Assembly (NCBI RefSeq): GCF_040412425.1
Contig: NC_089762.1
Coordinates: 26,851,891-26,915,890 of the forward strand
Reading direction: 5' to 3'
DNA: 64,000 bases
Source of the DNA: Macrobrachium rosenbergii
Taxonomy: Eukaryota > Arthropoda > Malacostraca > Decapoda > Palaemonidae
Part shown: positions 1-11,169 of the stretch, piece by piece
Numbering within the stretch: the first letter of the stretch is position 1
How the letters are laid out: every line of letters starts with the position of its first letter
Position numbers and translations under genes: made by a program
Notes under the pieces: model-generated
Seen by the model: only the letters and a program-made list of their open reading frames with translations
Database searches by the model: none
Told to the model about the DNA's origin: nothing

Positions 1-32
<32 letters not shown>

Positions 33-56
33 CATATATATATATTTATATATACT
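1..56. repeat. (AT)n array, imperfect, cut by window edge
   Basis: Alternating AT with a few interruptions, continuing off the left edge. It directly abuts the repeat end that begins near position 52. Confidence 0.95.
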
Positions 57-113
57 AGCTGACCAACCCGGTGCTGCTCGGAAAAACTCTGCATGACATT
101 CGATAAACTATCT
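52..113 (+). repeat. Interspersed repeat end with GACCAACCCGG motif
   Basis: The sequence CTAGCTGACCAACCCGG followed by TGACATTCGATAAACT is about 80% identical by eye to the reverse complement of 13823-13880, so it belongs to a dispersed family seen twice here. It starts straight after (AT)n and runs into a CT-rich tract (109-195). I recall similar ends from many invertebrate genomes but cannot name the family. It may be the left end of one element whose other end lies at 1888-2064. Confidence 0.6.
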
Positions 114-1740
114 CTCTTTCTCTCTCTCTCCCCTAACACCCCTCCCCTCTCTCTTCCTCTCCTTTCACTCTCTTTCTCACTCTCTCCCAACACACCCATT
201 CACTATCATAGAATTCAACAATCTTAGGCCGTGTATTCGCGATCTAGTTTACCTGTCATTTCTTCTGTCAGTTCATCGAAAGTGCCACAAAAGTTTGTGG
301 GCGGAGACAGTCCACTTTACTGGAACAGATGAACTGATGGTATTTTACCTAAATAATTTCCGACCGACTGGACAGGTAATTGCACATGTGGACAGGTTAG
401 CATCAATTTCGTGACAGTTTGCCGCTGTATTTCATCTGGGAGGTATCTCACTCTCTGATAAGAATATGAATAAATTTTGTACAGACGTTATTCAATTCAC
501 GGTTAGACACTTCAATACCATTTCTAGGCCCTTATTAGTCCAAATCATACACCAAAAATTTAAAACAATATTTCCATGTGATAAAGACAATTTGGTATAG
601 GCCTAGGCCAATATGTCTTTTTATATGTGTCACTATAATGAAAGTAAACTTCACTGTCCAATTCATAAAAAGCTGAACCAGCCCCTTAGTTCTAATTTAA
701 ACTCACCCATTAATATTAATAAACGTCTTTTTTTAATAAGAAATATTTAGTCTGTACCCTGTTACGCCTTTTTGCTTCTTTCCTATTACCAAATGAATTG
801 CTGCAAGAGTTAGCCTTCCACCCTCTCATCATATAAAAAAAAAGTGGCAAGGCACTTTCCTATACGGCTAACTTCAACTTGTAACACGTGTTCTTTATAT
901 TGGTTTCACGGACGTTTTTAACATAACATAATAAATTACAACTCATTATCTTTACAATGACATCAAATTCCTTAACGTAGAATCAAGTATAAAGTTACAC
1001 GGATCGTTAGAAAAAATGACCGCTAAGCATGTAAGTACATCATCTATAAACTTGGTCAATTCGTACCTTTGGTAATACCGTAATCATGAATCAAACAAAA
1101 TCTTTCCTTTCTTGGATGAATGTTCGGCAATCAGTTATTTATTGTTCTGAATAAATGTGTGTTGATAAAAGATAGAAACTGATAAAAGATAGAATATATA
1201 TCAATCTAATATATAACCATAAACAATAGTTCTATTTTCCTCAATGACGGGAGTACTACTTACTGTGTATGATTACATAAGTAAAAGGTACGAAACTGAC
1301 ATGATGTGTAAGCTGTGAGCACTTCGACGTTTCTCGACGTGCAATAGTTGCCATTTCTTAATTTAATACCTCTTTGCGCCGTTATTTACCCTCCATACAC
1401 GTAAATTCTGCAAGTGCCTTTCGGAAAAGATTTCCAAATGTAATGATCTACATTCCTGTAGAGTTTTAATCTAGAATTTTCAGTCATTATCTTCCAAGTA
1501 ATCAGTACCAAGCAACGTAAAAATAAACTCATCTTCCGTATACAGTAAAGTGTTTTCCCAATTCGCACGATAATTATTTCCAACTGTCAACCGCTGGAGT
1601 GTCAAGGTGATATTTCGATTATTCCAGACCTCATTTAAAACGGCCTTACAACGAAATGCGTCATTATAACGAAATACTTCACCGTAACGTCAAGAAGCAG
1701 TCGCTATAGTGAATTCCGAAGGTAAAGACGAGGAAACTAA
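114..1740. other. Non-coding stretch, CT-rich start
   Basis: Positions 109-195 are CT/C-rich. The rest is AT-rich unique-looking sequence. The only open frame is 65 codons on the minus strand (1386-1583), with nothing recognisable in it. It may be the interior of a composite repeat running from 52 to 2064. Confidence 0.4.
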
Positions 1741-1887
1741 TGAGGAAATTCGCATTTATCGGGCTACCATAGTCTGAGGGTTTGCAGTGGGAGGAGTTTA
1801 ATGACGTCGCCAACCGAAAAGTTGGGGCTTTCCACCCAAGTTACTGGCGACTCCCATAACGTTACTAAAGAAAAGGTGAACTAAAAA

Positions 1888-2064
1888 CGAAAATTTCATA
1901 TGTTTTGTCTGTGTTTATATGTCTGTCATGGAGTAGGGGTTTGATTTTGAGTTATAAACCTTTCTGGGGTGACATAAAGGCCGTGTGCAAAATTTTGTCT
2001 GGGTCTGTCAAGCGGTTTGGATTTCTATAGTGGACAAACAAATATACAAACATTCACTTTTATA
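1888..2064 (+). repeat. Repeat tail ending in (AT)n
   Basis: Contains the phrases GTCAAGCGGTTTGGATTTC and GTGGACAAACAAATATAC and then ACATTCACTTTTA, passing directly into TATATATA. From memory this wording resembles the tails of widespread invertebrate interspersed repeats (a phrase like 'gtc-aagcggtt ... acaaacaaacattc' before a TA array). The family was not verified. Upstream, 1740-1860 contains the partly self-complementary stretch CCAACCGAAAAGTTGG. Confidence 0.5.
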
Positions 2065-2154
2065 TATATAAATAAATATAAATAAATATTATATATGTAT
2101 ATATAAATATATATATATATTTATATTTATGTATATATATATATATATATATAC

Positions 2155-2243
<89 letters not shown>
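2060..2243. repeat. (AT)n array
   Basis: Imperfect start (TATATAAATAAATA), then long uninterrupted AT to 2243. It immediately follows the repeat tail at 1888-2064. Confidence 0.97.
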
Positions 2244-2246
<3 letters not shown>

Positions 2247-2700
2247 TGTTGTAGGAGGGAGGGGGTTAAAATGTAACATCCATCTACAGTCACCCCTAAT
2301 GCAGTAGGGCGGTGCAGAGAGAAAGGTGACGGAGGGAAAAAAGCAAAACCCACAAACGGGAGGCGTTCCATGCGCGGAGGCCCTTTACATTCGTCATCCA
2401 GTACATTCCCTCCCTCCTGACGGCGGTGCTCGCTCCGATGCAGTAAATGCCCCTAGTCACGTGACGAAGAGGTTTCGGGTAATTAAGGCCTCAGGTGGTG
2501 ACGTTCCGCAGGTGAGAGGATTTTTAAGCTTGACTGACGGGCAGCAGACTTGTCAGTTCATCAGTCACAGGCAATTTCCACTGATTCAATTATACCTGTC
2601 GAGGGATTACTCTTGGGTTTTCCGTAGACTTGCTTCGGTGACTGTATGGTTGAGCTTCAGTTGTCTAGTTGATTAGGGGTCTCGATGAAGCGAGAAAATA
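2244..2700. other. GC-richer unassigned segment
   Basis: Noticeably less AT-rich than its surroundings. It contains a 116-codon plus-strand frame (2326-2676) with no recognisable domain. It also contains a CACGTG hexamer near 2459. It could be part of a repeat or a diverged exon; nothing seen here decides between them. Confidence 0.3.
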
Positions 2701-2711
2701 GATCTTGTTAG

Positions 2712-2713
<2 letters not shown>

Positions 2714-2780
<67 letters not shown>

Positions 2781-2877
2781 GTGAAAGAATCCCACACTGG
2801 TGTAAATATAAATTATATTACATTTACACTATTTTGGATTTCTTCATCGTTTTAGTGAGTCGCGCTATTAAGAGATT

Positions 2878-2946
<69 letters not shown>

Positions 2947-3095
2947 TACAGTACAATGCCAATAAGAGTGAAATATGCACAATAAATTTTGTCTAGATAT
3001 TAAAATCTTTAAAGAGAGCTTCCAAAAACTTGGTTATTTAACGGGATTTTATTTTACCTTGAAAGAAAATATCAATGGATCTCGCATTTTACCAC

Positions 3096-3181
<86 letters not shown>
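2714..3181. repeat. Three AAT/ATT arrays in opposite orientations
   Basis: (AAT)n at about 2715-2780 and 2879-2945, then (TTA)n at about 3098-3181, so the first two arrays and the third lie in inverted orientation. The spacers are about 100 and 150 bp of AT-rich sequence. Apparent tyrosine-run frames here are array translations. Confidence 0.95.
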
Positions 3182-3513
3182 CCCACTCCCTGCTGGGCCG
3201 ATCCAAGCACGGAGGAGTCGTCGGACCCTGATTAAATAAAAAAAAGTGTATGAAATAAAAAATGAGTACGTTTCCGGACGCGTAAACTGATTAATGCCAA
3301 TATCCAGGAAGCGATTAGCTAACGCGCGAGGATGGAAACATTTGTCAACGCTAGTTGTGCTATTGTATAGAACGTCATTAGGGGAAAAATTGAAAAATTT
3401 TATGATGCACGCTGCCGCTCTTCAAATGACTTCACGACTTGTTCAAAATAGTTTGCGAATTTCCGAGTGTGACAGTTATTGGTTAATAAAAAGAATTTTA
3501 TATTTTTGTGTTT

Positions 3514-3516
<3 letters not shown>

Positions 3517-3589
<73 letters not shown>
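3517..3589. repeat. (AG)n array
   Basis: About 36 AG units without interruption, in a locally AT-rich segment (3182-3909) that holds no recognisable gene. Confidence 0.97.
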
Positions 3590-3592
<3 letters not shown>

Positions 3593-3909
3593 GATGCAGG
3601 ATCTAACTACTGCCTGATCACTTCTGCTGTTGTAGTTTTACACGCTTTCACTTGAACGAAAAATACAGCCGTTACATTAACACTTTATAGATCATTCAAA
3701 CTAGTTTCTTACTTTAAGAAAAGAAGAAAAGAATCTACACCAGATTAAAATCCACATTCACTCTAATTAGCATTTTATCAAATCCATTTCTCCATTATTT
3801 TCAACTAAACAAAAAAAATGAACGTAAAAGGGTGTAATTACTATATGCATAGATTCTGCACAAATAACATAAATCCTCTGAAAAGAAACAAGCACGCAAG
3901 CATACAAAA

Positions 3910-3936
<27 letters not shown>
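3910..3936. repeat. (AC)n array
   Basis: About 13 AC units. The surrounding 3600-4250 is unassigned, with a pair of complementary phrases near 4110 and 4192 (GGACACCTG and GTCCAGGTG). Confidence 0.93.
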
Positions 3937-3940
<4 letters not shown>

Positions 3941-4254
3941 AGCACTACGACATAACAAGCTTTGCCACAAATCTTCCCGTCGGGAGGTCCTTTTCTTCGA
4001 TTAGCGTTTCCTCAGGTCAACATCAAGTCCTATTTACGAGGGAGCCCGCTCGAATCTCAAGAAAATTCATAAAAGATGAAGTTGACTGTCGGGTCACGTC
4101 TTATGGACACCTGAGGGGAAGGAGGACGCGGGAACAGCGGGAGGGGATGCTGGGTATACCTTTACCCTCTCCTCCCCCGTCCAACGTCCAGGTGTTCTCG
4201 CAGGAGTTAATGACAGCAACGGCATCAGTGATAATCATTAGTCAGACAGGATCT

Positions 4255-4785
4255 GCATGGAGGAGAGGGAAAAACAAAGAGGAGGTGGAGAAAGAGGAGG
4301 GGAAAAACAGATAAAAGAAGAATAAGAATTAGGGGTGAGTGAGAATGAGATGGAAGGAAGATGAAAATGGAATGAGAGAAAGGCGGGGGAAAGTTAGATG
4401 GAAGGACACTGAAATGAAAGAGAATGAAGGAGATAAATGAGATGAGAATAAACAGAGAGAGAAAGCGACAATGAAGAAAGATCTTAGGAAAAAAAAATTA
4501 AAAAAGCCTTAAATGGTAATAAAAGAAAGGGAGATAGAAAGTTAACTGAGGAAAGAATGAGACTTAAAATAAAATGAAAGAAGAATTGCAAACATGATGG
4601 TAAGAGAAAAAGAAGGAAGCTGACGAGAGCGAGAGAAAGTGTGACGCATGAAAGGCGGAATAATTAGGAAGGGAAAAAAGAAACGCAAGGAAAAAAGTCC
4701 ACATAAAATTGGTTTACAATAAGAAGAAAATCAAATGGAGAGGGAAGGAAAAATAAGTGAATACATAAGTGATGAATGTTTAATG
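4255..4785 (+). repeat. Long purine-rich (polypurine-biased) tract
   Basis: Over about 500 bp the plus strand is strongly dominated by A and G without being a simple repeat, e.g. GGAGGTGGAGAAAGAGGAGG. This looks like degraded GA-rich simple sequence. No coding frame is visible. Confidence 0.7.
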
Positions 4786-5169
4786 ATATTTAATCAAAGG
4801 AAGTATGCATGATATCTAAAAATAAAAATTATAATCGTTTCTGGTAAAATCCGACACGGTAATATATGAAAATTAGGTTTCAAAGACAGATAAACTAAAA
4901 AAAAAACAAATGAATATGCAGAATCAGAAAGAGAAAGGCAATGCCAACGAGAACAATACGAAAATGAAAACTTTTGCGTTTCTGTTACATATATAAGTCG
5001 AAGTAGAAATCTACCCTTTCCGGCAAGAGGCAAAAACGGAGAAAAAGTCCTCCAGTCTACCAGAGTTGGCAGTTTAATCGTCATTCCAATCACGTTCCAC
5101 CAGACAAACACCGTTATGCATAGAGCTATTCATGATATTGGCGTCGCGAAAAAGCAGTAAAACTCCTTA

Positions 5170-5181
5170 GAGAGAGAGAGA

Positions 5182-5243
<62 letters not shown>
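5170..5243. repeat. (AG)n array
   Basis: AG array with one GG interruption near its start. Confidence 0.97.
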
Positions 5244-5247
<4 letters not shown>

Positions 5248-5482
5248 TTGTTTGGAAAGACGATATTATTCATGCACACACAAAAATTTCATAATTTTCT
5301 TTTATTAACAGAAATTACACCGCTGTCAAATTCGTATACAACACAAACACATAAAGTGAATGGCATTTATGCGTATAAATACACGTAAATGCATACCATT
5401 TTCTAATATTTTTGTCCAGACATGAAGAGATTCATACTCTTAACACAAAATAGTGGCTATGTCAATAACTGCACAAAGACAC

Positions 5483-5486
<4 letters not shown>

Positions 5487-5549
<63 letters not shown>
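5487..5549. repeat. (AG)n array
   Basis: Uninterrupted AG array about 240 bp after the previous one. Confidence 0.97.
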
Positions 5550-5550
<1 letters not shown>

Positions 5551-7090
5551 CTCCAAACATTCCTTCATGCACTAAGGTCTTGATACGTCGAGGTGGCCGT
5601 CATTAGCAAAAGGATATTTGCGTGCCCTGGTCCATTACTCGTGATCTTGTTGCTCACTTGTTCTTCCACCTGGTGGCTACATAGTCAATCAATTTTCGCT
5701 GCCACTGCTAATGCTTCAAAGCAAGCCAATTTTGACCACCATTGTTAACGTTACAAAACAAGCCATCATTGTAAAATGAAACCTCTAAGAGGCAAAACGG
5801 CAGAAGGTCACCGAAGAAACCCATTTGTGGAAAATTTGTTGGGAAATCAAAAGCACTGGAGATAAATATTCATATTTAACAATTCTCTTTCGTGGTTTAC
5901 CATTTCACCTTTCATTCCATGCTAACATAATTACCACCTTGCAAAATGGTTATATATTCGCAAATACCTTTTTGAAAATCCTTATTCTAAATACAGTTTT
6001 ATTAATATTACCCAATAAATTAAGTGACTTTTACACGCAATTAGCATGAGACGAATAAAATTTGTTATAAAAATCACCTTATACAGAAATTTATCTCGCC
6101 CTAGCACAATTTCATAAACGCTGAATCTAATAACAGATCTATATTAAACGTATGTACTCATTTCATCTCTAATAGCCGCTTTTTATAGATCCTATTACGC
6201 ATAACGTTCTGGAGAGCGTCGTGGCATTGTGCTGCAAAATGGTTTTGAACAGGAGACGCTTAATTCATATTTCATATCAACTAGTAAAATGTGCACAAAT
6301 TGACACGTCCTTCATTCTCTTCAATTCAATCGTGCTCCGCCTGAATTAAAGCGTAATAGTCTTAACATGCAATGAATAAAAACTATGTCTTTATTTCATG
6401 TAAATATATTTATTTGAACAATCTTGGCATCTGTGGTGGAAGCCTTCAATTTAAAAGAATATCTCATATAACGTATAAAATACAAACAATGCTTCACTGA
6501 TACTTGGGAAGACATGAATGGCAGACTGAAGTCACAAGGACATTCTTAACAAATAAATGCGAAGGCAGCAAAACATGCATTTTCATGTCATCATACGTCT
6601 ATGTATACAAAGTTCAAGGAAGATGTGTGTGAACGTGTTTCTGTTCTCCAATCAGCAAAGATATCGGAGGCACGAACTTGGAGGTTTTTGCATAAAATAA
6701 GAGCGAAAGTTGTCCACCTTCTACCGCTGTCGTGAGGAAAACGACAATTATTTGCGAACTGCAAACCTGTTAGCCCTGGCCAAAGAGCATTTTTGCCCCA
6801 AAATATTTCTTATGGCTCCCCAAATCCCATTCTGTCTCAGGGGTTTATGCTGTAAGACGCTGAGCATTGCTTATGACCATGAATATTCTCTTGATCCATC
6901 TGACAGATATCTGTGGTATCAATTTGTTTCCTTATCCTGGTGGTGGTCATATAACAAATGATAATACTCCGAGTACCACAACCTGTGTGTCATGGTGGAC
7001 AGTACACTCACCGTTTTAACTATTATTATTTATATTTTGATATATTTCTCTATCTGTAATTGAATTAGTCATACAAATATTTTTTTATTT
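5550..7090. other. Unassigned AT-rich sequence
   Basis: No array, RT motif or tRNA-like box was seen. Two short frames (5825-6049 and 6710-6961, 74 and 83 codons) have no recognisable content. Confidence 0.4.
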
Positions 7091-7091
7091 T

Positions 7092-7093
<2 letters not shown>

Positions 7094-7152
<59 letters not shown>

Positions 7153-7175
7153 TGTATATATATATATAAACAAAC

Positions 7176-7224
<49 letters not shown>
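7094..7224. repeat. (AT)n followed by (AG)n
   Basis: AT array to about 7149, a short break ATCACTG, a second AT run to 7168, then an AG array from about 7177 to 7224. Confidence 0.95.
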
Positions 7225-7226
<2 letters not shown>

Positions 7227-7341
7227 CATTTATTAACTGATATTGGTTTATTCTTGTTGGTTATTAACAACATTCAGTAAATTTTTAAATCACTGCATTC
7301 AGTCGCATTCTCTCTCTCTATCACCATTTTATATTTTTCGC

Positions 7342-7376
7342 ATTTATCTATTTATTTATTTATTTATTTATTTATT
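7342..7376. repeat. (TTTA)n array
   Basis: About eight units of the tetranucleotide TTTA. Confidence 0.95.
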
Positions 7377-7439
7377 CATATGGACATTCTCCTCTGAAAA
7401 AGCCAGCTATAGAAGATATTGTCCATCAAGTATATAAGG

Positions 7440-8389
7440 TATTAGTAAAAATACAAATCTATTATGCATAAAGATGAATCTTCTGGTCTTAACCCCGTTC
7501 ATTACTTTACACAACCTGCTAAAACGGGTTAAATATAAACCATTAATCAACGAATTACTGTCAGTACCGTTATTCCCTATACCATAAGAATGAATCTTAC
7601 CAAATTTCATCTATATTTAACTCGTGTTAGTTGTGAAAACGCATCTAAATGGTAGAATCTATCTAATTCACATACTTCGACTTTATAGAAAAGTTTTAGT
7701 TTTGTCTGGAGGTTTCAGAAAACTCCTTAAGTCACCATCATAATCTGTAAGAAGTCTAAATGTTACTACAGGGTATTATTCAGTATATTATTCAGTAATA
7801 AATGGTCAGCCTGAAATACTATTGGATTCCGGTGCTTATTTCAGTTAGCAACGAAAGGGATGTTCAAAAATCCACGTGCCTGTTCTCTTTAGTGATATTA
7901 GCGCAGGTGATTTAACTGCAGGGCAATCCCTCCGCTCAGCCCTCACACACCGCTATTACCAAGGTTGCTGACAAGTTGACGTACGAGGCAGCGTGCAAAT
8001 AACTTGAGCGCAGGACCCACTGAACATTGCTTTGCTTTCGGATAGCCAGTATGAGTAAAGAAAACAACTGGGGTGCGTCCACGCTGCAGTAAAACACGTC
8101 AAAAATGCACGGTGGCAACGTATCTCTTACATATCCAAAAACTGGTTGAAACTAAGCCATCTGCGAGTAAGTGCAGAAAGAAGCACTGACCTATACTGGA
8201 TGACCGGCTTTACTGTTTTAAACTGCCAATAAGTCGCCAACTTCTATTCAACCTTTTTGTGATGTCTCTGTGATAAGTTACCAACGCCTCTTTATAACAT
8301 TTTACTCTGGTGCAGAAGCACCTTAGGTATTAGCAGCACTTATTTTTCAAAATATCTTATGGTTTACGGAGGTGTTCAATCTGATTTTA
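7440..8389. other. Unassigned sequence upstream of LINE relic
   Basis: AT-rich, no arrays. The part nearest 8390 may be decayed 5' sequence of the LINE relic, but I could not align it to RT motifs. Confidence 0.3.
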
Positions 8390-8399
8390 CATCTACCTC

Positions 8400-8640
8400 T
8401 GACATACTTGATCATAAATCTTCAAAGCTTGTCTGTTGAAGAATTGGTAATTGGTATAAGTGATAAGTTTTTACTTAACAGACAAAAGTCATTGGTTGAT
8501 GTAGTGTTAGGTGAGGCTAGACCTATCCTAACTAGTGTTCCGCTGTTTTTAGTTTTGCTATTATTATCTTAAATATAAGACAGTACATTACACGGATGAT
8601 ACAACTTGTTGCAGTTCTTCACTCACCCCAGATGTGGTCT
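8400..8640 (+). mobile_element. Relic of CR1/Jockey-type LINE reverse transcriptase
   Basis: The plus-strand frame 8372-8572 reads ISDKFLLNRQKSL, then LGEARPILTSVP. This matches the typical non-LTR RT segment 'WI-x-FL-x-NR-x-Q-x-V ... SGVPQGSVLGPLLF' between palm blocks 3 and 4. The block after SVP has decayed to LFLVLLLLS and a stop. Shortly after, in another frame, YTDDTT (about 8585-8602) fits the catalytic YADD box. The real element is frameshifted and incomplete: no endonuclease or C-terminal region could be confirmed. A CR1/Jockey assignment comes from remembered family wording. It is an inactive fragment. Confidence 0.7.
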
Positions 8641-9597
8641 TAGATTAACAGGTAGCGTAGCCAGTCGGATACAATACTCGACCCTTACGAAACCATGACA
8701 TTATTTAATCGAACTTGATCCCTGCATTAACATCATGTTTCTGTGTATAGTGGTGACACTTGGTTTTTATGATCCAGGGTATTTAATGTCACCAGGTGAT
8801 ACCTTCGGCCCAAAACTTCCTTTTTACATAACAGCACTGAATAGATTTTCGTTTCGAAATATGAAACTATATGCTAAGCATAACATAAAGCTTCTCGCAA
8901 TTTTTTTTAGATATATAAGCAAAATTCAATCTTCAAAACTAAAATATCAATATTACCAAAGACATTTTATGAAGCCCTTTCGGCAAAAGACTGTTTTCAG
9001 CAGTAGCACAGGATGATAGGTATCATAAAAACCACCGGATCTTGTAAGCGAAACCGAAGTAATTCATGATTTCCCCTGCTTGACAAGCATGACAAAATTT
9101 CTGTTTCAGAATCCAAAGAGATCCTGGAAGTATTCTGACAAGTCACAGTAAGATCAATATTTTCTCTCAATTGCAACTGATTCTCAGAATGGGAGAACCG
9201 GCAATGCTGGGGAATGACATTCAGATTCTGAAGTTGAAAATAAATGTACAAAAAAAGTTTCTTCTAAGGATAAGCAATAGTGATCTAATTTACTGATAGG
9301 AAAAGCAACAAAGGATCTGGGTTATTAGAGAGGTTAAGGTATGATATCATCTGTGATAAATGGAGAGATTAAGACCCTTTTTTTTGGTCTAAAATCAAAT
9401 TATAAATGACGATAGAAATCATATGCCCTTTTTATCGGTAGCATCTTTTAATACACGTTCATGACCAATATAATAAAAAAAAGAGAGAAATAAAAATTAA
9501 GGAAAGAAGAAAATACCACCGGCTGTGTTTTATTCTTTTCGAATGTAAATGGGTACACTGACGTATCTTTGTGCCGCTTAAAACACAATCGTTAGCG
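8641..9597. other. Unassigned sequence after LINE relic
   Basis: A 93-codon plus frame at 8735-9016 lies where the RT connection would continue, but I cannot match it convincingly. The rest is AT-rich with nothing recognisable. Confidence 0.3.
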
Positions 9598-9633
<36 letters not shown>

Positions 9634-9637
9634 TATA
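9598..9637. repeat. (ATT)n array
   Basis: About 12 ATT units, then ATAATAATAA after a short break. Confidence 0.93.
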
Positions 9638-10012
9638 ATAATAAGAGATTCTTATAGAACGAGTTGAAAGAACATAAACTTACAAAGGCGAATAAGAAAA
9701 CGAAGAACTGACAATATCTAATAAAAGTAACGGAAGAAGAACAAAGGATTAATAAAAAAAAAAGATACATTTAGTAAATAAAAACTGCTAACAAAAAAGC
9801 TACGCAAAATGAGCATAAAAAGACTAAATTAGGCATAAAAGTGGTCAAGAGTGTGCCTTAAGTGAGGGAACCTTTCACTTGGATGTGAAAGGTCAGAGTA
9901 TACAGGCTATGGCAAAGTCCAAGGTTTCAGAACAATGATAGTTATAGACTAAGTATGACGTACGTGATAATTCAGCAGCTACTAACAGCGGGCCGTTGCT
10001 CATAGTATGTGG

Positions 10013-10268
10013 AATGGAATGGAATAGAGTTTAGGTCAAAGGCCAAGCACTGGGACCTAAGAGGTCATTCAGCGCTGGAAAGGAAATTGAGAATTGCACT
10101 ATGAAATAATTGTTAAGAGAGGGTGGATAGCAAGATGGAAGAAAGATAATATGAACGGAGGTACAGTAACACGAATGATAGAGGTTGCAGCTAAGGCCAG
10201 AAGGGAACCGTTAGTAATGCCTACAGTGCACCCCATGAGGCGCACTGACGGCACTACCCCCCTACGGA
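10013..10268 (+). repeat. Interspersed repeat with internal hairpin (SINE-like)
   Basis: The phrases GGCCAAGCACTGGGACCT, GAGAGGGTGGATAGCAAGATG and GGCACTACCCCCCTACGG match, from memory, a very common decapod interspersed repeat. The stretch 10046-10076 pairs with itself (AGCACTG-GGACCT against AGGTC-ATT-CAGCGCT). Only one copy was seen in this window, so the family call rests on recall. Overlapping open frames on both strands are not coding evidence. Confidence 0.55.
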
Positions 10269-10707
10269 GGCTCATAGCGAGTGGAGACAGAATGGCACAT
10301 ATAAATAATACGTCTGGTGTGGACCTCTTGATCCGGACATCGACGGTCGCAGCATAGCGGCCCCAGATTGCCACAACAAGCCTACTGCATCTAGTATTTT
10401 ACGTCTTCTTATGCGTACGCCACACATACATAAATATCTCGCTTACATATAAAATCGTCTTATGCCGGCACGTAATTCACAGTTATTTTGGAAAATTTTT
10501 TTAACAATTCGTCTGCTAGTCACCAGGTTAGTCTGTCTGCCTTTTGATAGTAAGCTTTCTCCAGTGTAAGCACATTCCTCCCCTGTTATTCGGGTTTTAT
10601 TATTTCAAGTGTCATTTTTTTCTTTCGTATGTTTTGTCTTCCGTTCCGTCTAATTTCCCACGGAATTAATACTTTCTAGTTTTTAAACAGTTGTATCATT
10701 ATCATTT

Positions 10708-10712
<5 letters not shown>
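10269..10712. other. Unassigned sequence
   Basis: No array or recognised repeat. It begins in a GC-richer segment to about 10375 and becomes T-rich towards the CT array. Confidence 0.3.
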
Positions 10713-10760
<48 letters not shown>

Positions 10761-10761
10761 T
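10711..10761. repeat. (CT)n(CA)n compound array
   Basis: A CT array passes directly into a CA array at about 10741. Confidence 0.95.
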
Positions 10762-11093
10762 ACAGTAAACACAAGGGATAAGATCCTAGGCCGGTATGAA
10801 GAATCATGAAGGACCACAGACATTTTATTTCTGTGTTATGGATTCCAATGCAAAGAAACAGTAGAAGGCCTCGCAGGAGAACAAGGTGAAGCCAACTGGT
10901 TATAATCACATAATAAAAGCTTATGTCAATGAAGAAAATCAGGTGCACGTTTAAAAAAGAAAAGGACAATTTCCACGGAGTATAAATAAGTTGTATAAGA
11001 ATAATGATACCAACAAATATGAAATCTAACCATAACAGCATCATCAGTAGAAACAACATAAGAACAAATATATTATAATAAGCAGCAACAACT

Positions 11094-11096
<3 letters not shown>

Positions 11097-11158
<62 letters not shown>

Positions 11159-11168
11159 TAATAATAAA
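11097..11168. repeat. (AAT)n array
   Basis: About 20 AAT units with a slipped unit near the end (ATAAATAATAATAA). Confidence 0.95.
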
Positions 11169-11169
11169 C

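Noticed and set aside
10094..10374. Overlapping ORFs on both strands (87 and 91 codons)
   Set aside because: They lie largely within an interspersed repeat with no RT or transposase motif.
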